Below are positions 54,589 through 62,734 of a DNA stretch of 64,000 bases, piece after piece. The DNA is from Labrys sp. KNU-23 (GTDB lineage Bacteria; Pseudomonadota; Alphaproteobacteria; Rhizobiales; Labraceae): positions 372,001-436,000 of the forward strand of contig NZ_CP043488.1 in assembly GCF_008330945.1 (NCBI RefSeq). The letters are read 5' to 3'. The position numbers were made by a program, and so were the translations under genes. Under the pieces are notes generated by a model, which saw nothing but the letters and a program-made list of their open reading frames with translations, ran no database searches and was not told the DNA's origin. Numbering within the stretch: position 1 is the first letter of the stretch; each line of letters begins with the position of its first letter.

Positions 54589-55989
54589 TCAATTGGCCAG
54601 GTTCAGATCCAACAGGCTTTGCAGGTTCTTGCTGGCACTGTTGCTCGGTTCGAGTTCCCGACTTCGGGCAACGGCGGATGCGGCCGTGGCGAGATCGCCG
54701 GCCCGGTGGCTCGCCCGCGCCAGATGCAGCCAATGGGTGGCCGAGTCCGGCTTGAGCTCAAGGACGCGCTGGTAGTAGTTGGCCGAGTCGGTGAAGGCGT
54801 GCGTCTGGTAGAGGTGATGCGCCACCGCCGTCAGGGCCGGCACGTTCTGCGGAGCGATCTGGAGCAGGAGATAGGCAACCTCCGCGGCGTCGGCCGGCCG
54901 CTTCTCGCGGCGATGGGCGCTCAGCTCCTTGGAGAGGACGGCTGAGACCTTGCGGCGCAGCACCTGCAATTCGTCGTCATCCTGGCCAACCTTGGCCAGC
55001 AGCGCGAGGTGAAGCGCCGCCTTGCGCGCCTCGCCACCACGCAGGGCAAGCTTGCCCGCGCGGCGGACGCGGTGGATGAGACGGGGCACATAGTCGCCAT
55101 CGGCACTGGCAACACCGACCTGGTGGAGAACGGCCAATCCCTCATATTCACGTTCGGCCTGTCCTGCCGTCCGAGCTACACGCTTCACCATTTTTGTATC
55201 GGTGGGATCGGCCTCCAGCAGCCTGGTCCATAAATGCAAGGCCCGTGTCGCATCGCCGCTGCGTTCGGCCGCGGTGGCTAGACGCTTGATCGCAGTGGGA
55301 TGTTCCGGATCCACATTCAGAACGTGCTCCCAGGCAGCGACGAACCCGGTAGGGTCGTGTTCGAAGTCCGCCTGTTTGGCTCGTTCGACAACATCTGAAC
55401 GAAGCGCGGAAAAGCGCCTGCGCAAGGTCGAGTCCGTTGGGGCCACGGCGATGCCCAGGCGCAACACGCGCCGATACCCCTCTTGATCTCCTCCCCGCTC
55501 AAGATCGGCCGCTGATTTGCCGAGATTGGAAGCAATACGCTTGGCGATCTCGTCGAAGCCATCAATATCGCCAGCATCGGCATGGCGAATGGCGACCAGG
55601 ACCTTGGCAGCACTTTCGACCTGATGGCCGCTCAGAAGTTTCTTGGCCGCTATAAAGGCCGTTGACGGGTGGGCATCGGCGGCTGCGATAGCCGATTGCG
55701 CGACTTTGTCGAGTAGCCCGGCACTGATGGCTGCCCGCAGACGCATCTTCAAGACGCTGGCATGGTTGGGAGAAAGAGTGAGCAGATCATTGGCTGCCGC
55801 GATGACTCCTTCCCAATCGGAGGATTGCCAGGCATCGCGTACCGCTTCGAGATGGTTGCGCAACTCGGAGGCGGAAGGAGCAGGGCGTCGCCCCGGTTGT
55901 CCCCAGCTGGCGGGGCCAGGAACGACCCTGTCATTGGAGGAGGTTGTCGAGATATTCGTGGTCGCAACATCCATCTTCATGTTACTCAT
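54589..55989 (-). CDS. Tetratricopeptide-repeat protein
   Basis: This 466-residue cytoplasmic protein is nearly all helical. Degenerate TPR units occur at the start (AWQSSDWEGVIAAANDLLTLSPNHA), the middle (AAWEHVLNVDPEHPTAIKRLATAAERSG, LHLWTRLLEADPTD) and the end (ANYYQRVLELKPDSATHWLHLARASHRAGDL). The first ~35 residues are disordered. No enzyme domain is present. It lies between two TPR-GT fusions and may hold the glycosyltransferases together. Confidence 0.8.
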   Translation of the reverse strand: MSNMKMDVATTNISTTSSNDRVVPGPASWGQPGRRPAPSASELRNHLEAVRDAWQSSDWEGVIAAANDLLTLSPNHASVLKMRLRAAISAGLLDKVAQSAIAAADAHPSTAFIAAKKLLSGHQVESAAKVLVAIRHADAGDIDGFDEIAKRIASNLGKSAADLERGGDQEGYRRVLRLGIAVAPTDSTLRRRFSALRSDVVERAKQADFEHDPTGFVAAWEHVLNVDPEHPTAIKRLATAAERSGDATRALHLWTRLLEADPTDTKMVKRVARTAGQAEREYEGLAVLHQVGVASADGDYVPRLIHRVRRAGKLALRGGEARKAALHLALLAKVGQDDDELQVLRRKVSAVLSKELSAHRREKRPADAAEVAYLLLQIAPQNVPALTAVAHHLYQTHAFTDSANYYQRVLELKPDSATHWLHLARASHRAGDLATAASAVARSRELEPSNSASKNLQSLLDLNLAN

Positions 55990-56245
55990 CGTATCGAACC
56001 TCGATAGGCGACTAAGTTTTGATCATACGGGTCGAGCCTCAGATCCTTTGGTATAGGTCTTGTCGCAGGATGTGTTGTTTCAGCTAAGAATAGCGCTGCA
56101 GTAAGAATGAATTTCACTTCAGTTAATGTGGAAATTAATAAAAAGATAAAAAAACTAATTTTTTCTTTCATGGTATGAATATCCACATCTGGAATTATAA
56201 TAAGATATTGAGCTTTAAGCCAGAATATATCGTCACGCATCCTGA

Positions 56246-58351
56246 TTATTGCTTCACTATAGAAGATTTTATTCTTACATTTCGATGCTTTTTCATATTC
56301 TTCGAAGATGCCGATGGTTGCGAGCCAGCGAGTATTTTGACGGTCTGCTTTACCATGCGTGTGGTCGAGAAACGCTCGGAGGCGATCTGTCGGATGCGGT
56401 CCGCAAGGTCTGGATCGGAGCGGCGCCAGTCGACGACGTGGCCCACCTTGGCGCACAACGCCTCAAGATCGACCGCCTCGACCGTGTCGGTGGCCAACCC
56501 CGTCACGCCGGGAGAGAAGGTTTCGCAGGCGCCGCCGGCCGGGGTGCTCACCACCGGAATGCCGGCGAGCTGGGCCTCGATCAGTACGTTGGGCAGGCCC
56601 TCGAAGCGTGACAGCAGCACGAAAGCATCCATCTTCGCCAACCAGTAGCCGACGCTGGCCGAACGGCCGACGAACAGGATCCGGTCCGCAATGCCGAGTT
56701 CGGCGGCACGCTGGCGCACGCGGGGCAGCAGCGGCCCGCTGCCGACCAGGACGAAACGGGCGTTGGGCCGGGCCTCATGATAGGCGCGAACGAAATCGAT
56801 CCACAGTTCCGGGCGCTTGTCGACGTCGATGCGGAACACGCCGCCGATCGTCTCCGTGGCGCCCGCGGTGCGCCGATCGAATTTCTGCCAGCGCTCCTCA
56901 TCGGTCTCGTTCGGCTCGGGCGGCAGGTGCTCGACCCCGTTGTGGACGATGGTGAAACGCTCCGGCGACAGGCCGAGCCAGTCGCAATAGGCCTTGGCGG
57001 CGGCATGGCTGTTGCTCATGAATTCCACGCCGGGAATCTGGGCCAGGGCACGGTACATCGGCTCATATTCGCCCCTGAACAGATGAGGGCGCAGAACCGG
57101 TGGCAGGCCGCGCACATTGAGGACGATGCGCGGAACGCCGGCGACGAGGGCTGCCAGTGCGGCGAACAGGACGGCGCCATCCTGCCAGATATAGGCGATG
57201 TCGGTGCCATGCCGGCGAAAATGCTCGACCAGGCGCTGCGTGCCGAAGGTTGCGTGGGCCGGTACCAGGGGCAGCAAATGACGAAGATCGCTGTCTTCAG
57301 CCGCCAGTTCCGCCGGGCGGGCCGGCGTCATGTTGTCGATCTGATAGGCCTCGACCTGCTCGCAGGCGATCATCGGCAGGAAGAAATCGTGGTTGTTCCT
57401 ACGACTCAGTGATTTGACCACGACCTGGACGGGGCCGCGGATTGGGCGCCCGGCAATACTACCGCTTTCGCGCCGGGTGCGTTCCAGCCGCGCGGCTGTC
57501 CGGGCGAGTTGGCGTTCCGCGCCGCCGGTGCCGAGACTGCCCGTGATGAGCGAGATGGAGCCGAGTTGCCCCGGTGCCATCGGGCGCACGGATCGGTCGC
57601 GGAAAAGGTCGATGGCCGCCTTCAGGACCACGATGCGTGCAGGCATGCCGCATGTCCGCCAGTCCGGTGCGTGCCTGTCGAGGACTTCCATGCCCTTGCG
57701 CAGTTCCTGGGCCATCGCCAGGGCGTTCCTGGGGGCCTGTCCCGACGCCAGAAGCCGGTCCAGGACCGCCAGGGCTTCGGTCAACTCGCCCCATTCACGC
57801 AGGCGCCTGGCGTAGAGGAGCGGGGCGTTCCTGGAGGCGGGGAAGTCGGCCAGGGCGGAGACGAACAGCGCTTTGGCGCTGTCGATTTCACGCAGCTCGA
57901 CAAAAAGCTCGGCCTTGCTGAGGCGACGATCCTCCTCGCAAGGCAGGTCGGGATAATGGCGTTCCAGGATCTCGCGACCCTCCGCCACACGCTGGTGCCG
58001 TGACAGCCAGCGCAACCGGTATTGCAGGGCCCGGTAATTGTCTGGAAATTTTTCGTGGACCTCAGTCCACAGCTCCAGCATGCCCTCCCGGACACGGGTC
58101 ATCTCGGCGACGAGCGCGTGGGAGAGATTGACGTCCAACTCCCCCGGAAAGCGGGAAAGCAGATATTTCAGGCGCGGAAGCGCAACCTGGGCGGTTTCGA
58201 CATTGTCGGCACGCTTGACCAGATCAGTGCATTCGTCACGCACGGCTTGCGAATAGACGTCGGTCCCCGAGAACCACGCATGTCCGGTGTCCCGAACCAC
58301 GAGTAACGACGCTTCTTCTGCCTCAGACGATGAAAAGCTGTTAGGGATCAA
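56246..58351 (-). CDS. TPR-glycosyltransferase family 4 fusion protein
   Basis: This 701-residue protein appears to start at TTG 58351 (GGTGGCAG upstream); the next Met is ~70 residues in. Residues ~40-230 are TPR-like helices (LFVSALADFPASRNAPLLYARRLREWGEL). From ~270 there is a GT-B fold: SISLITGSLGTGGAERQLAR at the acceptor side, then VFRIDVDKRPELWIDFVRAY, FVLVGSGPLLPRVRQRA, and LLSRFEGLPNVLIEAQLAGIPVVST with the GT4 E-x7-E. The 30-residue tail is basic. The opening SLGTGGAERQ is typical of capsule GT4 enzymes. Confidence 0.85.
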   Translation of the reverse strand: MIPNSFSSSEAEEASLLVVRDTGHAWFSGTDVYSQAVRDECTDLVKRADNVETAQVALPRLKYLLSRFPGELDVNLSHALVAEMTRVREGMLELWTEVHEKFPDNYRALQYRLRWLSRHQRVAEGREILERHYPDLPCEEDRRLSKAELFVELREIDSAKALFVSALADFPASRNAPLLYARRLREWGELTEALAVLDRLLASGQAPRNALAMAQELRKGMEVLDRHAPDWRTCGMPARIVVLKAAIDLFRDRSVRPMAPGQLGSISLITGSLGTGGAERQLARTAARLERTRRESGSIAGRPIRGPVQVVVKSLSRRNNHDFFLPMIACEQVEAYQIDNMTPARPAELAAEDSDLRHLLPLVPAHATFGTQRLVEHFRRHGTDIAYIWQDGAVLFAALAALVAGVPRIVLNVRGLPPVLRPHLFRGEYEPMYRALAQIPGVEFMSNSHAAAKAYCDWLGLSPERFTIVHNGVEHLPPEPNETDEERWQKFDRRTAGATETIGGVFRIDVDKRPELWIDFVRAYHEARPNARFVLVGSGPLLPRVRQRAAELGIADRILFVGRSASVGYWLAKMDAFVLLSRFEGLPNVLIEAQLAGIPVVSTPAGGACETFSPGVTGLATDTVEAVDLEALCAKVGHVVDWRRSDPDLADRIRQIASERFSTTRMVKQTVKILAGSQPSASSKNMKKHRNVRIKSSIVKQ

Positions 58352-59526
58352 TGGCTGCCACCCACAACTATCTTTTATTACAAAGCTACAAAGCGATTAT
58401 CCTGCGCAATTGAAGAGTTGATAATCTAGCAACTTCGGGAACAAATTCCAAAATTGTAAATATTATCAAATCTTTTTATAATTACAGGGATCTTCGGTGA
58501 TCTAAGCTAAAATAATATCTTAGATCAGCTATATATCTTTTTGAATCCGGGGGGCGTGAAGAAGCTCTACGGTTATTGGCCTGCGCCATCACCTGCAGCC
58601 CTGCGTAGTGTACTATACAAATCGGCCAATTAACGCGTCCGGAACGGAGATGAGCGAACGCACCAAGATCGGCATCAAGCACGCAGCAACAAGGCTGTTT
58701 TTGACCCGGTTGAGATCGGGCAGTTGCCGCCGGAACGGCTAGCGCACGGCCTGATATCGGGCCAGCGCCTAGAGGTGTTGACAGCGTCCAAACCACTTCC
58801 GTCCTCCGTCTTTGTCCGCCCACCCAGCGTCCCGATCCGCGTAGCGGCCCGGCAACATCTGTGGCAATTTCCAGCCAGAGAAGGCTTATTTCTAGAGTCA
58901 TAAAAAGTGGATTGCAAGCTTATAATGTCATCATATTTTCGATTTGAGTCTATCACTATCATATATAGCCAACTTATAACCCATTATGTTCATAAATATG
59001 AAGGGTATCCGGAAATTTTTAGAAAAAATCTATACTCGAACTGATTTCAATCGGAGCGTATTGTGGGATTTAATTCAGGAGCCACTCTATTGACGCTCCC
59101 TATATGTTGGCACAGCGCTTCAAAGATGGGGACGGCGCGTACCGATGTTGCTTGCTCCACAATCGCCGGCTTCCTGAGGAACTCTAGCAACGGCAATTTC
59201 CTGAGCGCTGCGTGGAATATCCCATTTCTGATCCGCCGCTCGCCTGCCTCGCAGGACCTTGGCGCGTACGGGCTCTTGCTTGACGCACGCCGGGAATACG
59301 GCGCCGCGAGTTTTTTGGATGGCCAGCCTATCGTCACCCGATCTTCGACTCGTGCCAGTCCAGCCACCAGTTTGCACGCAATCCAGCCGGGTGCGAATTA
59401 CGGCCTGGCTTGGCAGGCGATAACCCAGCTCGATGGCGTGAGGTTCAAACGTGCCCAAGGACCTGCCGCCTATTATGCTGCGCTTAGGCGACGTCCGGCC
59501 ATTGTGATCGGCCGATGGGCGATCGA
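58352..59526. other. Long gap with a possible gene fragment
   Basis: About 1.2 kb between the TPR-GT gene and the FkbH-like gene. The stretches 58380-58540 and 58900-59060 are very AT-rich. A plus-strand frame 58691-58903 reads protein-like (GQLPPERLAHGLISGQRLEV) but has no start, and plus 59063-59575 is open but overlaps the end of the FkbH-like gene on the other strand. Both may be remnants; no family was recognised. Confidence 0.3.
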
Positions 59527-61419
59527 TCAGTTCCGGCCATGTTCGATCACGATAGGCGGCATCTTCAAGGCGTAGCTATCTACATCCAGTTCAAAGTGAG
59601 CCTCACCGTCTCCATCTTGCGCGATCTTGACGAATCCCAGCTTGGCATAGTGCTCCTTCACCATGGCGTTCTTGGCAGTTGGCTTGTAGATACCAATCAG
59701 CTTCTTCACGCCCCGGGCCTGGGCGTCGAGAACGAGCCGATCAAGCATGGCCTCCTCGACCCGCCTGCCGAGTACACGGCAGCTCATCAGCCATGTGTCG
59801 ATTTGCCAACTCGTCTCCTGCGAGCCATTCGGACGGGCAATGATAACGCCAATCATTCCAAAATCGCCGAAAGTGTCCTTGAGGCGGACTTGAATCGTGT
59901 TGGCGCCCAACTCGGCGTCTTCGACTTGCTGGGTTGTGTATCGGCGGGTCGTCAGGTTGAACTGGTTGGTCTTGTTGATGAGCTGGGTGATGCGCGGGCG
60001 GTTATCGGTATCAAACGGACTGGCATGCATGACCATATCGAGCGATTGGAGATAGTCACCAAGGCTGCGCGACTTTGACAAAACCTCGGCACGTCGTGCC
60101 TCGGAGGCATAGGATTGCACACGCAGCTTATCTTCGGCCGAAAAGCCGATCGCTTCGAAATAGCCTGCCGAGGAGAGAAACCACGGGTACCAGGCCGGAT
60201 CGGTCGGCAGTTCGGGCACGGCGACCATCGGTAAAGCGGCACGCATCTGTGCCCGTTCCGCAGGATTGTCGTCTAGCAGGACCAGAGCATCGATTCCGAT
60301 GTTCAACGTCTGGGCGATGGCTTCGAGGTTGCTTGCCTTGTCGAGCCAATTGGCCTGGAAGACAGTTATGTGATCTTCCCGCAAGAGCATGTCGGGATGT
60401 TCGCGGAAGGGTTGGCGGGCATTGGCGTCATCGTTCTTGGACGACACGGCAAGGACAACGCCCCGATTGCGCAGTTCCAGTGCATAGTTCTGCACGCCGA
60501 GAAAAGCCTCGCCCGTCGCGCTGCCTTGGCCAATCTTGATGCCAGCCATGCCATCGTCGCCGATCACGCCGCCCCAGCACGTATTGTCGAGATCGAGAAC
60601 AAGGCATTTTCGCGCTTTTCCACGGAGCGCCCCCAGCAGCCTGCCCAGGGCATCGGCATAGGCTCCGTTGGCGACCGAGGCAAACGGGAGCTTGAAAGCG
60701 AACCATTGGACCGGATCGAACCAGGTATCGGAGCCTATACGCTCGGCGAGCACGCCCACATCGAACAGCAGCGCGCCTTTCGACTGTGCCAGGGCGAGAA
60801 TTCTCGCGTTCGCCGCGTCGATAAGAGCGCGCATGCTCCCCGCTTCAACCCGATCGAAGCTCCCGAAAAGCGACAGAGGGGGAGTTGGCAGGGTCTGTAG
60901 TATGAGAGTTGCACCCGAATTGGTGCGCAGGGCATCGACCACAGCCTCCAGTCGATCCATCGCCGCATCGAGAGCGGCTCCGCCATCATCGAGCCGGCTA
61001 TTGTTCAGATTGAGCCAGTGGTGGTCGACCTGAACGAGGATCGCATCGGCACCCGATCTATTAATCTCGGAGCCGGGGTCGAAGGCTTGCTGCTGCACCT
61101 GATCGTAGGGCGGAATAACCAGATCGAGGGCGACACCATGACGAGCCGCCCCGGCAGGAAGTTCCGCTGCCAACAGATCGGTTGTTGCATTGGAAAGCAG
61201 GCCGAGGCGCAAAGGCGAAAGGGAAGGTATCGAAACGCCATCGGCCCGGCAGCGTTGCAGGGCCTTTGCAAAACTCCCCGCTTCATCGGCCCTCAACCTG
61301 AACGCGGCAAGACGGGGCAGCTGCGCAGCCGCCTCGTCGCCGTGGAGAGCCCGCAACTGCTTGCGGGTATCGGCAGGGGGGGGCAGCAGCCACGGGAGAT
61401 CTACGATCGAAAAACCCAT
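59527..61419 (-). CDS. FkbH-like HAD-IIIC family protein
   Basis: From the ATG at 61419 (GGGAG upstream) the protein has 630 residues. An N-terminal SGNH/BF1531-like part (~1-265, with ILVQVDHHWLNLNN) precedes the HAD phosphatase-like domain: KCLVLDLDNTCWGGVIGDDG (catalytic Asp pair at ~276-278), AVSSKNDD and ALVLLDDNPAERAQM. A C-terminal GNAT-like domain follows (~470-620). FkbH proteins take 1,3-bisphosphoglycerate and load a glyceryl group on an acyl carrier protein. The gene for such a carrier lies 40 bases upstream in the same operon, which fits exactly. Confidence 0.9.
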   Translation of the reverse strand: MGFSIVDLPWLLPPPADTRKQLRALHGDEAAAQLPRLAAFRLRADEAGSFAKALQRCRADGVSIPSLSPLRLGLLSNATTDLLAAELPAGAARHGVALDLVIPPYDQVQQQAFDPGSEINRSGADAILVQVDHHWLNLNNSRLDDGGAALDAAMDRLEAVVDALRTNSGATLILQTLPTPPLSLFGSFDRVEAGSMRALIDAANARILALAQSKGALLFDVGVLAERIGSDTWFDPVQWFAFKLPFASVANGAYADALGRLLGALRGKARKCLVLDLDNTCWGGVIGDDGMAGIKIGQGSATGEAFLGVQNYALELRNRGVVLAVSSKNDDANARQPFREHPDMLLREDHITVFQANWLDKASNLEAIAQTLNIGIDALVLLDDNPAERAQMRAALPMVAVPELPTDPAWYPWFLSSAGYFEAIGFSAEDKLRVQSYASEARRAEVLSKSRSLGDYLQSLDMVMHASPFDTDNRPRITQLINKTNQFNLTTRRYTTQQVEDAELGANTIQVRLKDTFGDFGMIGVIIARPNGSQETSWQIDTWLMSCRVLGRRVEEAMLDRLVLDAQARGVKKLIGIYKPTAKNAMVKEHYAKLGFVKIAQDGDGEAHFELDVDSYALKMPPIVIEHGRN

Positions 61420-61458
61420 ATTCACGCTCCCTTTGACAGGCATTGTGGCAGGTGCCGG

Positions 61459-61707
61459 TCACGCCCTGGCAAGTTTGCTTTCAACGAGATCGACCATCTG
61501 GCCGACATTCTCGGGCGCGGTGATCTCGTTGCTCTCGAAGCGAATGCCCAAGGCTGTCTCCAGAGCGATAATCAGCTTCACATGCGAGATGGAGTCCCAC
61601 CCCTCCACATCATCGGCGGTGGTCTTTTCATCCAATGTGACCGAATCCTCGTCGAGCACGTCGGCGAGGCAAGAGGCTATCTTTTCGAGAATGTCTTTGC
61701 GATTCAC
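61459..61707 (-). CDS. Acyl carrier protein
   Basis: This 82-residue protein starts at GTG 61707 with GGAG upstream. It is a four-helix carrier with the phosphopantetheine site at Ser39 in GWDSISHV and the following LIIALETALGIRF helix. It is acidic as usual. It sits between the FkbH-like gene and the unassigned gene on one strand with gaps of ~40 bases, so it is a dedicated carrier of this locus rather than the fatty-acid AcpP. Confidence 0.9.
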   Translation of the reverse strand: MNRKDILEKIASCLADVLDEDSVTLDEKTTADDVEGWDSISHVKLIIALETALGIRFESNEITAPENVGQMVDLVESKLARA

Positions 61708-61749
61708 GCTGTAATCTCCGTCTGTGCATTGAGCCGATCGACGGCTTGT

Positions 61750-62631
61750 TTAAGCCGCGTGGGCTAGCTGTGGACCGAAAACCAATTTTGGTACCCACAC
61801 GCGGGCCAAGGCGAGGTATTCGTCGGCGACATATTTGTCGAAGGAACGTGCATAGTGGCGGCGGTCCTCCATCAGTACGTCGCTACCCCAGTGCCGCTGA
61901 ACGACCTCCATCGGATCGTAGAGCGGAATGCCGTGGCGGCGGGCCGCATTGGAGGAATTATCCTTGAAGTCGGATGGCCATATCACCGGCCGACCATCCG
62001 GCATGTAGGAATAATTGTGCAGTACCAGCACGAGGGGGGCCGGAAGCATCGGCAGCAGGGTCTTGAAGCCCTGATAGATCTCTTGCTCGCGCACATGCCG
62101 GCCGCGCAGTTTATCAACGACGTCGCGCAGGCGCTGTACCGCTTCGGTGTCGTCGGTGAGCACCTTGAGAAGCTCACTGGAATATTTCTTGCGAAGCTCC
62201 TCGTTCTGTTTCTGGATTCCTTCGTTGATCCATTTATTGGTGAGCGAACGCGTCATCTTGTCGATGTCGCGCAACGGCGTCAGGACACGTTCGCGAAAAC
62301 GGTTCTGATTGAGGATGAACCCCTCATAGACGAACTCGATGGGAGAGCTCATCTCCATCATGACAATGTCCGTCTCGGGGAGCAGTGCCTGCTGGGCCGC
62401 ATTCGGCACATGGACCGGATCAGCGTAGCAATACTCGCGGATCCAGGCCGGGATCTCGAGCTTGCCGGAAATGAACTGCACCAACTGGATCGCGCCACTG
62501 ATCGACAGCGAGAAGGGCGCACGCCGAAAACCCATGCGGTGATGCATGGAGTCAGCAAATCCACGTTTATCGAGATTCGTAAGAGGGTTATTGAGCGGAC
62601 AGCCGCCTAGAGAAAGAAATCTGAACTTCAT
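61750..62631 (-). CDS. Unassigned protein of the carrier-protein operon (possible SGNH/WcbI-like)
   Basis: From the ATG at 62631 (GGAGGTCC upstream) the protein has 293 residues. The opening FRFLSLGGCPLNNPL, with a strand then Gly-Gly-Cys, recalls the start of SGNH/WcbI-like polysaccharide acyltransferases. Later segments are TDIVMMEMSSPIEFVYEGFIL, a long charged helical insert (~110-185) and APLVLVLHNYSYMPDGRP, with a late WGSDVLMEDRRHYAR (a D-x-x-H-like end). This pattern suggests transfer or hydrolysis of an acyl group, but I do not recognise the family with certainty. Its place beside ACP and FkbH makes it a candidate for moving the carrier-bound group to the glycan. Confidence 0.55.
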   Translation of the reverse strand: MKFRFLSLGGCPLNNPLTNLDKRGFADSMHHRMGFRRAPFSLSISGAIQLVQFISGKLEIPAWIREYCYADPVHVPNAAQQALLPETDIVMMEMSSPIEFVYEGFILNQNRFRERVLTPLRDIDKMTRSLTNKWINEGIQKQNEELRKKYSSELLKVLTDDTEAVQRLRDVVDKLRGRHVREQEIYQGFKTLLPMLPAPLVLVLHNYSYMPDGRPVIWPSDFKDNSSNAARRHGIPLYDPMEVVQRHWGSDVLMEDRRHYARSFDKYVADEYLALARVWVPKLVFGPQLAHAA

Positions 62632-62734
62632 TGGACCTCCGGCATGTCGTGATTTGCTGTTGTGATCCTGGCGGACGCCCCATGCAGATTGGTGCATCGC
62701 GACTTGGTTCCATGTGTCTCCGGTTGCAGCTATT

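Noticed and set aside
52512..54755. 747-residue plus-strand frame opposite the coiled-coil glycosyltransferase
   Set aside because: Glycine/histidine-rich mirror of the minus-strand gene and no domain of its own.
59063..59575. 170-residue plus-strand frame
   Set aside because: It overlaps the end of the FkbH-like gene, has no recognisable domain and no good ribosome site; the minus strand over the same bases is equally open.
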